Assembly (NCBI RefSeq): GCF_000308835.1
Contig: NZ_BAGN01000423.1
Coordinates: forward strand, 1-64,000
DNA: 64,000 nucleotides
Direction of reading: 5' to 3'
Source: Nocardia vinacea NBRC 16497
Lineage (GTDB): Bacteria > Actinomycetota > Actinomycetes > Mycobacteriales > Mycobacteriaceae
A model generated the notes under the pieces. It searched no databases. It was not told the origin of the DNA and saw nothing but the letters and a program-made list of their open reading frames with translations. Of this stretch, positions 9,385-18,431 are shown piece after piece (the stretch's first letter is position 1; the number at the start of each line of letters is the position of its first letter). The position numbers and the translations under genes were made by a program.

Positions 9385-9999
9385 ATGCGCAGAGCAACGG
9401 CGCTCTTCGCCGCATTACTGTTGGCCATCCTCCTTTCCATCAACTACGCGACAATCCCGAAGGCGCACGCCGATTACTGTACTGGCGACTGGGCCATCGG
9501 TATCGGCGGTCTCGGGGACAACACCTCGTCGGTGTTCATCCCATTTGTGGATCAGCCTGTCGGTTACAACTCCGCCGACCCGATGTCGGGGTTGAACGAA
9601 CTCGACCGGCTGTTCTGGGTGCATCGCAACCAATGCCCGGGCGACCACATCAGGTTGATCGGGCACAGCGAGGGCGCGGGTATCGTCCACGCCTGGGTCA
9701 CCGCACACCAGGATGTCGGCAATGCCAATGCCATTCTCCTGTCCGATCCCAAGCGAGCCGCCGGGCCCGGTTGGGCCGGATTGTCATCGACACCCGGGAG
9801 CGGGATCATCGGTTATCCGCTGGCCGGTGTCGATGATTGGTTCGGCGGCTTCCCGGTGTTGACCGTGTGCAACCACGACGACCAGATCTGCGATACCTCA
9901 GCTGGTTGGTGGGGTTACCTCTTCGCGGGTGCCCATTCTCGCTACGATTTCAACGTCTGGGACTACGGTGCCTGGGATTCCGGTGTCTGGTACCGGTAG
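9385..9999 (+). CDS. Secreted cutinase-like serine hydrolase
   Basis: The 204-residue product has an N-terminal signal peptide (MRRATALFAALLLAILLSI, cleavage near AHA-DY at residue 29) and a compact alpha/beta-hydrolase fold. The nucleophile Ser95 sits in LIGHSEGAG. The likely acid Asp165 or Asp166 lies in VCNHDDQIC between two cysteines that can bridge, and His184 in AGAHSRYDF completes the triad. This arrangement matches actinobacterial cutinase-like and PE-PPE-domain esterases acting outside the cell on lipid or polyester bonds. The natural substrate is unknown. It is transcribed convergently with the next secreted-protein gene, only 17 bases apart. Confidence 0.85.
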   Translation: MRRATALFAALLLAILLSINYATIPKAHADYCTGDWAIGIGGLGDNTSSVFIPFVDQPVGYNSADPMSGLNELDRLFWVHRNQCPGDHIRLIGHSEGAGIVHAWVTAHQDVGNANAILLSDPKRAAGPGWAGLSSTPGSGIIGYPLAGVDDWFGGFPVLTVCNHDDQICDTSAGWWGYLFAGAHSRYDFNVWDYGAWDSGVWYR

Positions 10000-10016
10000 C
10001 CAGTGATTCTTGGGGA

Positions 10017-10517
10017 TCAGTAGCCATGCGGCACTGGTCCCCATTGACTGAACCCGTGCCCCATCGAGGTACACACTGCCGCACCTTGAAAGGTGATTTG
10101 GCAGTTCGCTCCGGCATACGTGACCGAATACTGCGGATCGTGGTAGTTCGCACGTGCGAGGAGCGGCAATGATGGATTTCCGCCCGGCAGCGTGTGACTG
10201 CCGTTGGCGTTCCATTCCGGATGCGCGGGCCACATAGCCGAATCAATGATGATGGCAGACACATTCGGCAATGACACCTGCATTCCGGCATACAGCACAT
10301 TCATCGACGGAGCCGGGACTGCGAGGTCGCACCCCACCGCGCCATTCGCGCTGATCGAGCAGTTCCAATCGCCCAAAGCGAAATACTCTGTGTCACCGAT
10401 CAGTACCGGGCCGGGCGCATCATCGGCGTATGCGGTGCCCGCTGCGAACAGGCACGCAACCATCCCGAGAATTCCCCCGCAAACCCGTTCGGCGGCACTC
10501 TTCACAGCCCTGGACAC
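10017..10517 (-). CDS. Secreted protein of unknown function
   Basis: The product is 166 residues. The frame extends upstream to 10835, but the GTG at 10517 is chosen because AAGGGAG lies seven bases ahead of it and a Sec signal peptide begins there (VSRAVKSAAERVCGGILGMV then AGTAYA-DD). The mature domain of about 135 residues has four conserved-looking cysteines (DWNCSIS, GCDLAVP, ANCQIT, AVCTSMG) and aromatic Trp/Tyr motifs. It suggests a small disulphide-bonded extracellular domain of the kind common in Nocardia. No enzymatic motif was recognised. Confidence 0.8.
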   Translation of the reverse strand: MSRAVKSAAERVCGGILGMVACLFAAGTAYADDAPGPVLIGDTEYFALGDWNCSISANGAVGCDLAVPAPSMNVLYAGMQVSLPNVSAIIIDSAMWPAHPEWNANGSHTLPGGNPSLPLLARANYHDPQYSVTYAGANCQITFQGAAVCTSMGHGFSQWGPVPHGY

Positions 10518-11360
10518 GGAATCTCCCTTGATGGGTAGCGAGATTTTAGTCTCGTTGACTATAGCGGAAAAATTATCACGATACGGCGCAACGGCAAAAG
10601 ATCTGTCGAGGGGGCTTGCACAGAAAATCGACCCGCCGCTCATACACATCGCCCCCGAATCAGCGACAGGGCAGCAGATTTGCTTTGCACGGCGAAAGAT
10701 ACCCGCCCGGATCGGGGATTCGAGAGGAACTTTCGGTGATCTCCAGGCTGCCCCCGTCGACAATGAGTTCGTGGCCCTCGGCCGTCGAACCGCGCCGCGC
10801 ACGGCCCGATGCTGAGCCAGTTCCCGGCAAGTCACGGGCCACGCTGCATCGGCACCGCAACCCGAAATCCCCGGCCCAGGGGCCGCGTAGGCTGGCGCTG
10901 CATCCGGCCGCCCGGCCAGCGGCCGAGCAGGCCGCCGTCCTCCAACTGGGCTCTACTACCGGGCGTTCCCATGCCACGCACCGACACGCAGAACGTCTTT
11001 CTATGACGCTGCGACCGGTTCAGCCCAGTGCTCGGGCAACACCTCGACGCGCAATTGATCCACCAGCCGGAGCACGCCTCGTGGTTGAACCAAGATACGG
11101 CCGCACAGCGATCAGATCGGACATTCCCGGCTTTTAGTAGCCGTGCGGCCTTGGGGCGATCGGCATCGCGGCCCGCAGGCAGGGCCATCGAACTCCTGTC
11201 TGGCGAGATCAACGCCAGGCTCGAAAGATCCAGCACACCACCGCATCACGTCGTCCGAACACACGCGATGAGCTCCTCCGCCGGATCGAAACCGACACCA
11301 TCGACATCCGTGCACAACAGTGGCGACTCAACCATTTCGACGCCCACGAACAGGTCAAGG
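10518..11360. other. Gene-free stretch, 843 bases
   Basis: The promoter of the secreted protein lies near 10530-10600 in locally AT-rich sequence. The rest contains overlapping frames without family motifs. A fragment on the plus strand around 11260-11340 reads DELLRRIETDTIDIRAQQWR and another on the minus strand near 11010-11090 reads LRLVDQLRVEVLPEHW. Both look like short relics but have no start or partner. Confidence 0.35.
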
Positions 11361-11852
11361 CTACGACGGCTCCACCGAATCATTGTCGTCGAGGCCGGAT
11401 CTCGATCGGCGGTGCGCGTCGCGCAAGTGGTGCTCTGCCTTGATCGACATCGGATGATCCGAACCGAAAGCACGCAGGCAGCTGGCGTGGGTTGCCATGT
11501 ACCAGTAGAGCGCTTCGTCCTGCTCCCCCGACGCCCAGCACGCATCGGCGAGTACCAACTGGGCCCCGAGTGTGCGCACATCCTCCGCACCGAACGCGTC
11601 GATACATCGACCGACCTCCCACCGGCACTGGGCAACATCTGGATTCGCCGTCGGCGCGCGCTCCTCAGCCACTGTTCGCACACCCAGCCGGTGACCGAAC
11701 CGCCACGCGACGACACCCCCGACCGCGGCGACCGCATAGGCCCACCAGTGACCGTTGTCGGCAAACCACGATCCGACCGCGAAGATCGTGCAATACACGG
11801 CCACCCCCGCCCCAATCCTGCCACCCCAGAACCAGAGCGCCGACCTGTGCAT
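11361..11852 (-). CDS. Membrane-anchored TPR-like protein
   Basis: The 163-residue protein has two N-terminal transmembrane segments (about residues 10-26 and 33-50) and a cytoplasmic C-terminal half. That half contains a kinesin-light-chain-type TPR pair: LGAQLVLADACWASGEQDEA, then RAFGSDHPMSIKAEHHL. Such repeats mediate protein-protein contacts. The ATG at 11852 follows GAGGGAG at a good distance. The partner is unknown. No operon partner is visible: the next minus-strand gene upstream is a pseudogene tail. Confidence 0.75.
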   Translation of the reverse strand: MHRSALWFWGGRIGAGVAVYCTIFAVGSWFADNGHWWAYAVAAVGGVVAWRFGHRLGVRTVAEERAPTANPDVAQCRWEVGRCIDAFGAEDVRTLGAQLVLADACWASGEQDEALYWYMATHASCLRAFGSDHPMSIKAEHHLRDAHRRSRSGLDDNDSVEPS

Positions 11853-11967
11853 CGATCTCCCTCGCGACGAATAGCTGCTACGTACTTATGCATCTGTTCG
11901 TAGCCGACGGTGCTCACGATTGGTGCGCCGTCCCGCGGCGCCGCAAGGCCGGCGGCTCCCCATCCGA

Positions 11968-12333
11968 TCACCCCGGACCGCGCGGCAGTCCGCGAAGCGA
12001 TATTCCGAGCACGTCGGCAAATACCCGGATCATGTTCTGGACGCCGATCTCGTTGCGACCGACGACCATATGGTCGTGCTGGCTTGGCGAACGCCCTCAC
12101 CGCACTGCGGGAGCATGGCAAAATCCTCGTCGCGAACGGCGGCGTGGACCTGACTGTAGATCTGTTCGTACAGATCGCGCTGCTCGTCGATGGTGGCCGG
12201 AATGCGGCCCATCCAGCTGTGGCGGACTGTGCACCGGGTGGGCGCGGCGGCGGGCAGCATATCGATGATCTCCACACCATTCGAGTGAAACCTGTTGTGT
12301 GACAGGGCGATCAGTCTTGCCCGGAAAGCACGG
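11968..12333 (-). pseudogene. Rieske ring-hydroxylating oxygenase alpha-subunit tail
   Basis: The minus-strand frame reads VHAAVRDEDFAMLPQCGEGV, and after a one-base shift near 12080 VGRNEIGVQNMIRVFADVLG. This is the C-terminal end of the catalytic alpha subunit of aromatic-ring hydroxylating oxygenases, where an ED.....Q.G motif is followed by the GRNE...Q...R.....L tail. The Rieske [2Fe-2S] domain and mononuclear iron ligands are missing. It is therefore a 3' relic with an added frameshift, not a working enzyme. Confidence 0.55.
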
Positions 12334-12409
12334 CGGCACCGAGGGCCGGACCGAGCCACCGGCACCGAACTACTTGGCGCCAAGTGGTTTTTGGTGGTGC
12401 ACGAGCGGC

Positions 12410-12453
12410 GCCCAGGCTAGGGAGTTCGAACTCCCTTGCCTGGGCCCATTTTT
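12410..12453 (+). terminator. Long hairpin followed by T-tract
   Basis: Arms 12410-12427 and 12428-12445 pair over 18 bases with one mismatch, and CCATTTTT follows on the plus strand. This has the form of an intrinsic terminator. No intact plus-strand gene ends just before it, so it may be a survivor of lost genes or insulate the convergent permease gene. Confidence 0.6.
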
Positions 12454-12534
12454 CGGTCTGATCGCCAGTTCGATCACGCAACGCCGAATGTCGAGTCAAC
12501 AGCCCATCGCGCCACCGTATGAGGATCGGCGTGC

Positions 12535-13932
12535 TTATGGTTTGACGTCGTTGTCGAGCCGGTCGCGCTCGTCGACGGCTGCGGCGAGGACGGAGGAACC
12601 CGGTCGTTTGCCGAATTTCCATTCGTTGAAGGCCAAGTTGAGCAGGACGGCGGCGACTGCGGCGGCGCTGATTCCGGAGTTCAGGACCACTGCGATTTTT
12701 TCGGGGAGGGCGTCCCAGAATTCCGGTGCCGCAACGGGTATGAGGCCGAAGCCGATGCCGACCGCGACGATGATCATGTTCAGGTTGTCCTGGTAGTCCA
12801 CCCGGGACAGGGTGCGAATCCCGCTCGCCGCAACCGATCCGAAGAGCACGAGTCCGGCGCCGCCGAGTACCGGGTACGGAATTCCGGCGACTATCGCGCC
12901 GACCACCGGGAGCAGGCCGAGCAGCAGGAGAATCAGGCCGCCGGTTGCCACTACGAACCTGCTTTTGATTCCGGTCAGTGCGACCAGGCCGACGTTTTGT
13001 GCGAACGCGCTGCAGGTGAAGGATCCGAAGACCGGCGCAACCGTCGTCGACAGCATGTCGGCTCGCAACCCGTCCGCCACGCGCCTGGCATCGACGTCGG
13101 TCCCGACGATTTCACCGATCGTGAGGATGTCGGCCGTGGTTTCGATCAGGGTCACCAGTATCACGATTGTCATCGCGACGATGGCCCCGACTTCGAAGGT
13201 CGGCGACCCGAAGTGCAGCAGCTGCGGGGGCGCGACCAAGCGGGCGTCACCCACGTCGGAGAAATCGGCCTTACCCGCGCACGCCGCGATGACGGTACCG
13301 AGCACCAGCCCGATGAGAATCGACAGTCGCGACAGCGCGCCCTGGAACAGGCGACTGATCACCAGGATGATCAGCAGTGTCAGCCCGGCGAATCCGATGT
13401 TGGCCAGGGAACCGTAGTCGGGTGCGGTGGAGTTGTTGCCCATTGCCCAGTTGAAGGCGACCGGCATCAGTGAAAGGCCGATCACGGTGATGATCGTGCC
13501 CGTCACCACCGCGGGGAACAATCGCACCAGTTGCGCGAAGAACGATGACAGCACAAGACCGATAACCCCCGCGACGATGATGGAGCCGAATACCGGACGT
13601 AACCCGCCCGTGGTGGCAATCGCCACCATGGTCGATACGCCTGCAAAGGAAACCCCCTGCACGATGGGCAATCGGCTGCCGAACGGTCCGATTCCGAGGG
13701 TTTGCAGCAGCGTGGCGAGGCCCGATACGAATAGGGCCGCCGTCACCAGTAATCCGATGTCGACGGCGGATAGCCCGGCCGCGCCGCCGACGATGAGCGG
13801 TGGGGCGATCACACCCCCGTACATCGTCAGAATGTGCTGGGCTCCGTAAGCGGCCAACTGTCCCGGCGAGTGTCTTGCATCCTCCGGTCGTCCACTGTCC
13901 GCCCGGCCGCGACGCCAAGTCAACATCCCCAT
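12535..13932 (-). CDS. NCS2 xanthine/uracil permease
   Basis: The 465-residue integral membrane protein belongs to the nucleobase:cation symporter-2 family and imports purines or pyrimidines by proton symport. It has about 14 hydrophobic segments. Signature blocks are QHILTMYGGVIAPPLIVGGA near the N-terminus, LIETTADILTIGEIVG and SAFAQNVGLVALTGIKSRFV, which carries the family QNxGxxxxT motif. The last 40 residues form a short charged tail. Among several in-frame ATGs, the one at 13932 has GGAGAGG six bases upstream and is preferred over 13938. Purine or urate specificity is likely from the ETTAD/QNVG pattern but is an inference. Confidence 0.92.
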   Translation of the reverse strand: MGMLTWRRGRADSGRPEDARHSPGQLAAYGAQHILTMYGGVIAPPLIVGGAAGLSAVDIGLLVTAALFVSGLATLLQTLGIGPFGSRLPIVQGVSFAGVSTMVAIATTGGLRPVFGSIIVAGVIGLVLSSFFAQLVRLFPAVVTGTIITVIGLSLMPVAFNWAMGNNSTAPDYGSLANIGFAGLTLLIILVISRLFQGALSRLSILIGLVLGTVIAACAGKADFSDVGDARLVAPPQLLHFGSPTFEVGAIVAMTIVILVTLIETTADILTIGEIVGTDVDARRVADGLRADMLSTTVAPVFGSFTCSAFAQNVGLVALTGIKSRFVVATGGLILLLLGLLPVVGAIVAGIPYPVLGGAGLVLFGSVAASGIRTLSRVDYQDNLNMIIVAVGIGFGLIPVAAPEFWDALPEKIAVVLNSGISAAAVAAVLLNLAFNEWKFGKRPGSSVLAAAVDERDRLDNDVKP

Positions 13933-14340
13933 CCTCATCCTCTCCGATCGCGGAAATGACGTTCCGCTATATCGGAAATGTGACAGGCATCACTCGGGTG
14001 TGGCTACGGTAGGTATGTCCAGTCTTCGCTCCCTCATCGCTACGCCGCATTGTTGGTTCGGCTAGTTGCCGCCGTCTTGATGCGGAGACAGTGTTTCGAA
14101 CGCGTCAGCGACGAAGATCCGTTCCTGCGTGTCTCGCCGGTAGACCCGTGCCCTATCGCAGCAGGGGTCTCACCGGGCCGCGGCCCGGCACCGACGATGC
14201 CGTGGATGGCGGTCGCCGACGCTGCGTGTCGCGCTACCAGGGGCAGCGTGATCTTCACACCGCCGAAGCCGAACTCGTCTGGTGTATTGGTGATTTCACT
14301 GAGTTCTCGCTCCCCGTTTCGGTATCGGGTTGTGTGGATC
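13933..14340. other. Gap between permease and hypothetical gene
   Basis: The permease promoter is expected near 13950-14010. A minus-strand frame continuing past the stop of the next gene reads LSEITNTPDEFGFGGVKITL around 14240-14310, possibly a relic, but no family is recognised. Confidence 0.3.
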
Positions 14341-15270
14341 TTACGGGTCCAGCTGCTGCCACACCACGTCCGCGGCGTAGAACACCTGGCAGTCGGAGTG
14401 CACATGCAGCGTCGGCTCCAGATTGGTACCGAGGGCTTCGAAGGCACAGGCCTTGTACTCGACTTCGGTGAATTCCCCTGGCACGAAAAAGATCCCGGTG
14501 TGGGTGTCGGTGTCGACTGCGATCAGATATCGCAGGTACGCGCCGGTGACCGGCTCGAGGTTCTGCCCCGCCGCGATCCGCGACGCCAGCACCCGCCTGC
14601 AGGTGGCGTGCCGCTCGGTGAGCACGTATTCCTGCGCGCCGGTCAGATCGAAGTGGTAGGTCCGCGTGCCGGGGCCCTCGACGCGGTCGTTGTGGTCGGT
14701 CAGGACCCATCCGTTGCCCGACCCCAGCTCCGTCGCCGTCCAGCGCGCATCGCGACTGCGGTAGATCGCCGCGGCAAGCCACAACACGAGTGCGCAGTGG
14801 CGCGGGAAGGCTCCCTCGGCCAGTACGCGTCGGCGCGCGCGTGCCAGCGCGCCGAACAACAATGCATCACCGGCGAATCCGGCCGCGGCATCGGGGTCCA
14901 CGGCGAGAACATGGGCCTGCTCGCGGGCCAGGATCCACTGCTCGGCGGACGGTTCGGTGACGACGCAAGCCTCGGCGATGACGAGCGCAGCGACCGTGTC
15001 GCACAACGGCGCGGCGGGCGCACCGGAGAGAATCTCGCCGATATCGGCGGGCACCTGCCGTATCCCCCACACCAGCGCGGCACGGTAGATCTGGCACTGG
15101 GCGAGGAGGTCTCCGCCGGTGAGCTCACCGGCGAGGCTCCACACCCGCGCGGTGGCCTCGGCCGCAGAGTGTTCAGCGGGCGGGTCGTAGAAGGCAGCGA
15201 CAGCCTGCTCGCGCAGCCGCCCGACCACATCACGGCGGGCGGCGAAAGCGGCGGTAACGGATTCGGTCAT
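14341..15270 (-). CDS. Conserved hypothetical cytoplasmic protein
   Basis: The product is 309 residues starting at ATG 15270 (MTESVTAAFAARRDVVGRLR). The longer frame to 15516 adds an improbable Cys/Trp/Pro-rich leader. The first 170 residues are Ala-rich amphipathic helices (LVIAEACVV, FAGDALLFGALARARRRVLA). The last 120 residues look like a beta-rich ligand-binding domain (TYHFDLTGAQEYVLTERHAT, GIFFVPGEFTEVEYKACAFE). It has no signal peptide, no membrane segment and no recognised catalytic motif. No family was recognised. Confidence 0.65.
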   Translation of the reverse strand: MTESVTAAFAARRDVVGRLREQAVAAFYDPPAEHSAAEATARVWSLAGELTGGDLLAQCQIYRAALVWGIRQVPADIGEILSGAPAAPLCDTVAALVIAEACVVTEPSAEQWILAREQAHVLAVDPDAAAGFAGDALLFGALARARRRVLAEGAFPRHCALVLWLAAAIYRSRDARWTATELGSGNGWVLTDHNDRVEGPGTRTYHFDLTGAQEYVLTERHATCRRVLASRIAAGQNLEPVTGAYLRYLIAVDTDTHTGIFFVPGEFTEVEYKACAFEALGTNLEPTLHVHSDCQVFYAADVVWQQLDP

Positions 15271-15853
15271 GACGAGACGGCGGCTTCTTCCTAGTCGCAT
15301 CGGAATCGGTTGTGTGGCTGTTGGTTTCGTGTTCCACCGGGTCAGCCAGGTCTGATTACAGGGCGATGTGCCAGAGCGGCGGGGTTCATACCACGCGGCC
15401 ACCGTGATGGGCCAGCAGAATGCCCAGCCACCGAGTTTCGCGCCACAGCCCGGCCACCGGTTAGCACCGCCCACTGCTCCGCACCCCCTGTCACAACCGC
15501 TTCTCCCCCAACACATTCCGTACGGAACTTACCCTCGAACATCCTCCCCGACGCGCAGGACGTGGCTACGCCAAGTGATGACGACGAGCGCGGCCACCGA
15601 TCTACCGGCTATCCCCCGTCCGAGATACAGCCGTAGGGCAGACCGCCCCTCACCGGGCACACACGAACCGAGTCCACACCAGACTCCTCGGGAATCCTCC
15701 AATCCCACTCAAACACAACCCAATCCGAACTCCGACACCACCCCGACCACAGCACCCCGGTGCCAGGCACGCGTTTGCGTCATTCTCGACGCAACCAAGG
15801 TGTGCTTGCCGGCGGATTCGTGGTTTCCCGGACAGATCCCCACCCTGACATCA
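15271..15853. other. Gene-free stretch before the IS110 relic
   Basis: The sequence is Pro/Thr-codon-rich low-complexity GC DNA whose frames overlap without domains. The promoter of the hypothetical gene should lie near 15290-15350. Nothing else was recognised. Confidence 0.35.
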
Positions 15854-16015
15854 GATGCCCGCGCTGGGGAACTGCGTGATGCCCGCACCGATCTCGGCAA
15901 GAACCACCTCAACGATGGTCGGCCTGACGCCGGGAATCGTTGCCAGCAGCTCGATCTGGTGACCGTAGGGATCGATCGGTCGATGCGCGACGGGCCGCGC
16001 CTCATGGCGGTGGTG
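15854..16015 (-). mobile_element. IS110-family transposase C-terminal relic
   Basis: The minus-strand frame reads PYGHQIELLATIPGVRPTIV then EVVLAEIGAGITQFPSAGI. This matches the C-terminal helix-hairpin (Transposase_20) region of IS110/IS116/IS902 transposases, with the hallmark L..IPGV......L.AEIG....F. The DEDD catalytic half is missing and the frame stops at once, so only a fragment of about 50 codons remains. It marks a past insertion just upstream of the MFS transporter gene. Confidence 0.6.
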
Positions 16016-16049
16016 GCGTCGATGCGGTCGAAGACTCAAGTTTGTGCAT

Positions 16050-16068
16050 GATACATACGACATGTATC
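16050..16068. promoter_or_regulatory. Palindromic operator at the MFS gene start
   Basis: GATACAT (16050-16056), a 5-base spacer, and ATGTATC (16062-16068) form an exact inverted repeat, the shape of a TetR- or MarR-type site. It overlaps the candidate start codons. TTGTGC at 16042 and TATCGT at 16064 could serve as -35 and -10 elements of a leaderless transcript. No regulator gene is adjacent. Confidence 0.5.
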
Positions 16069-18431
16069 GTACACGTGTGACTGCTGCCACCACCACGGCG
16101 CCTTTGACTGGCACGGATTCCGGTGACCTGCGCCATCCCACACCGGCATTACTTATCTCCACACTCGGCATGGTCGGTATCGTGGTCTCGCTCATGCAGA
16201 CCCTGGTCATTCCGATCATCCCGTCGCTACCCGCTCTGCTGAGCACCTCGGCGTCCGATGCCTCCTGGGTCGTGACGGCCAGCCTGCTGGCCGGTGCGGT
16301 GTCGACCCCGATCAGCGGCCGCCTCGGCGACATGTTCGGCAAGCGCCGGATTCTGTTCGCCAATCTGCTTCTGCTGGTTGCAGGTTCGGTGGTCTGTGGG
16401 TCCTTCTCCGCGCTGGTGCCAGAGATCATCGGTCGCTCGCTGCAGGGCGTCGCGGTCGGCGCCATTCCGCTGGGGATCAGCATCATGCGCGACGAATTGC
16501 CCGCCGAGCGAGTGGGTTCCGCGATGGCGATCATGAGCGCCACCCTCGGCGTCGGCGGCGCGATCGGTCTCCCGGCCGCGGCGCTGATCGCGCAGAACGC
16601 GGACTGGCACGTGTTGTTCTGGACCTCGGCTGGGCTCGGCGTTCTGTGTGCCGCAGCGGTTTTCGCGTTCGTTCCGGAATCGCCGGTGCGCACGCCCGCG
16701 CGGTTCGACCTGGGCGGCGCGGTCGGCCTTTCGGTCACATTGCTCGCACTGCTCATCGCGATCACCAAGGGCGCGGACTGGGGCTGGGCCAGCACTCGGG
16801 TCCTGATCCTCTTCGCGGTGTCGGTGGTGGTGCTCCTCTGCTGGGGCGCTTACGAACTGCGGCAGCGCTCGCCGCTGGTGGACCTACGCGTCTCGGCGCG
16901 GCCGCGAGTGCTGCTCACCAACGTGACCTCCATCGCCGTAGGGTTCTCGCTCTACGGCATGTCGCTGACCTTCCCTCAATTGCTGATGGCACCGGAGCGG
17001 ACCGGGTATGGCCTCGGGTTATCAATGGTCAGCGCCGGATTGGTATTGGCACCAACAGGTTTCGTGATGATGCTGCTCTCGCCGGTGTCGGCGCGGCTGT
17101 CGGCTAGCCGGGGTCCAAAGGTCACCCTCGCGCTCGGCTCGGCGGTGATCGCCGTCGGCTACCTGTGCGCGGTGGTTCTGATGAACAGTGTCTGGGAGAT
17201 CATGCTCGCATCGGTGATCGTGGCCGCCGGCGTGGGCCTGGCGTATGCGGCCATGCCCGCACTGATCATGGGCGCGGTGCCGATCACCGAGACCGCTGCG
17301 GCCAACGGCCTCAACTCGCTGATGCGCTCGATCGGAACCTCGACCTCAGCGGCGGTGATGAGTGTGGTGCTCGCGCATATGACCATGCAGTTCGGGCCGC
17401 ATCTGTTGCCCTCGCGCGACGGGTTCCACACTACGTTCCTCATCGCAATGGCGGCGGCCCTGGCAGCACTCGCTCTGTCTGCCTGCATTCCCATGCGCAA
17501 GGCGACAGTCCAGACCGTATCCGAGCCCGAGTCCGAGCCAGTCCCGGCCACGTCGGTCGCCAGGCACACGTCGATCCAGCAGAACGGTTACGGTCCGCAC
17601 GCGGTCGGCGCCTTGTCGCAGACCACGCCTCCAGCCGCCGTGTTGACCGGGGCCGACTTCGACGGCGGGTCGCTCGGTGGCCGCATCCACCGCGAAGACG
17701 GCCGCCCGGTGCCCGATGCGGCACTGACACTGATCGACCATCGTGGCCATCAGGTCGCGCGAGCAACCGGAGGCGCCGACGGCGGCTATACGATCAGTGC
17801 ACCCGACGCCGGGAACTACGTATTGATCGTCTCGGCGACAGGACACCTGCCCACAGCCGTCAATGTCGCCATCGGCCAGCGACCACAGCCACTGGACCTC
17901 ACACTGACGGGCGGCGGCGAGCTATCGGGTGTGGTCCGCACGGTCGGCCACGGCGAGCCGCTGCCCGGTGCCACCATCACACTGACCGACCTGCGCGGCG
18001 AGGTCGTCGGGGCGGCCATCGCGGCAGACGACGGCACCTACGTGTATCACGGCCTGGGTTCGGGCACCTACACCCTGGTAGCCGCCGCCGAGCACATGCG
18101 CCCCCACGCAACAACCCTGACCGTGCCGGAGAGTGGTCTGTTCCGCCAAGACATCGAGCTTTCCCCGATGGCCGTACTGGACGGCGCGGCGTCGGCCGAC
18201 GGCGGCCGAGTGGTACCGGATGTCCAGATCACGGTACTCGACGCGGCTGGGAACCTGACTGCCACGGCACGAACCGACGAGCACGGCCACTACGTGGTGC
18301 CAGATCTGCTCGAAGGGCAGTACACGGTCATCGCGCGCGGCTACCCACCGGTGACCAGCCAAGTCACCGTTTCCGGCGGAGAAGTCCGCCACGACGTTCG
18401 GCTCGGCTACGACCTCGGCGACCGGTCATGA
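16062..18431 (+). CDS. MFS efflux transporter with C-terminal CarboxypepD_reg repeats
   Basis: The first 470 residues form a 14-helix DHA2-type (EmrB/QacA) major facilitator. Motif A reads GRLGDMFGKRRIL and the helix-5 motif C region is LGVGGAIGLPAAALIA. After a polar linker come three tandem beta-sandwich repeats of the carboxypeptidase-regulatory type, starting near residues 536, 619 and 704. Each has a GRPVPDAALTL / G.Y / G.Y.L pattern. A drug or small-molecule proton antiporter is inferred. The repeats probably sit on one membrane face as a binding or partner domain. GTG 16044, ATG 16062 and GTG 16077 are all possible starts, and no clear Shine-Dalgarno was found. Its last codons overlap the next gene by four bases (ATGA). 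Confidence 0.85.
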   Translation: MYRTRVTAATTTAPLTGTDSGDLRHPTPALLISTLGMVGIVVSLMQTLVIPIIPSLPALLSTSASDASWVVTASLLAGAVSTPISGRLGDMFGKRRILFANLLLLVAGSVVCGSFSALVPEIIGRSLQGVAVGAIPLGISIMRDELPAERVGSAMAIMSATLGVGGAIGLPAAALIAQNADWHVLFWTSAGLGVLCAAAVFAFVPESPVRTPARFDLGGAVGLSVTLLALLIAITKGADWGWASTRVLILFAVSVVVLLCWGAYELRQRSPLVDLRVSARPRVLLTNVTSIAVGFSLYGMSLTFPQLLMAPERTGYGLGLSMVSAGLVLAPTGFVMMLLSPVSARLSASRGPKVTLALGSAVIAVGYLCAVVLMNSVWEIMLASVIVAAGVGLAYAAMPALIMGAVPITETAAANGLNSLMRSIGTSTSAAVMSVVLAHMTMQFGPHLLPSRDGFHTTFLIAMAAALAALALSACIPMRKATVQTVSEPESEPVPATSVARHTSIQQNGYGPHAVGALSQTTPPAAVLTGADFDGGSLGGRIHREDGRPVPDAALTLIDHRGHQVARATGGADGGYTISAPDAGNYVLIVSATGHLPTAVNVAIGQRPQPLDLTLTGGGELSGVVRTVGHGEPLPGATITLTDLRGEVVGAAIAADDGTYVYHGLGSGTYTLVAAAEHMRPHATTLTVPESGLFRQDIELSPMAVLDGAASADGGRVVPDVQITVLDAAGNLTATARTDEHGHYVVPDLLEGQYTVIARGYPPVTSQVTVSGGEVRHDVRLGYDLGDRS

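Noticed and set aside
8901..9836. 311-codon plus-strand ORF
   Set aside because: It overlaps the secreted hydrolase in another frame and has no recognisable domain.
12410..12453. tRNA 3' end or attachment site
   Set aside because: GGAGTTCGAACTCC looks like a T-arm, but the stem continues outward symmetrically and no anticodon arm or acceptor partner is present.
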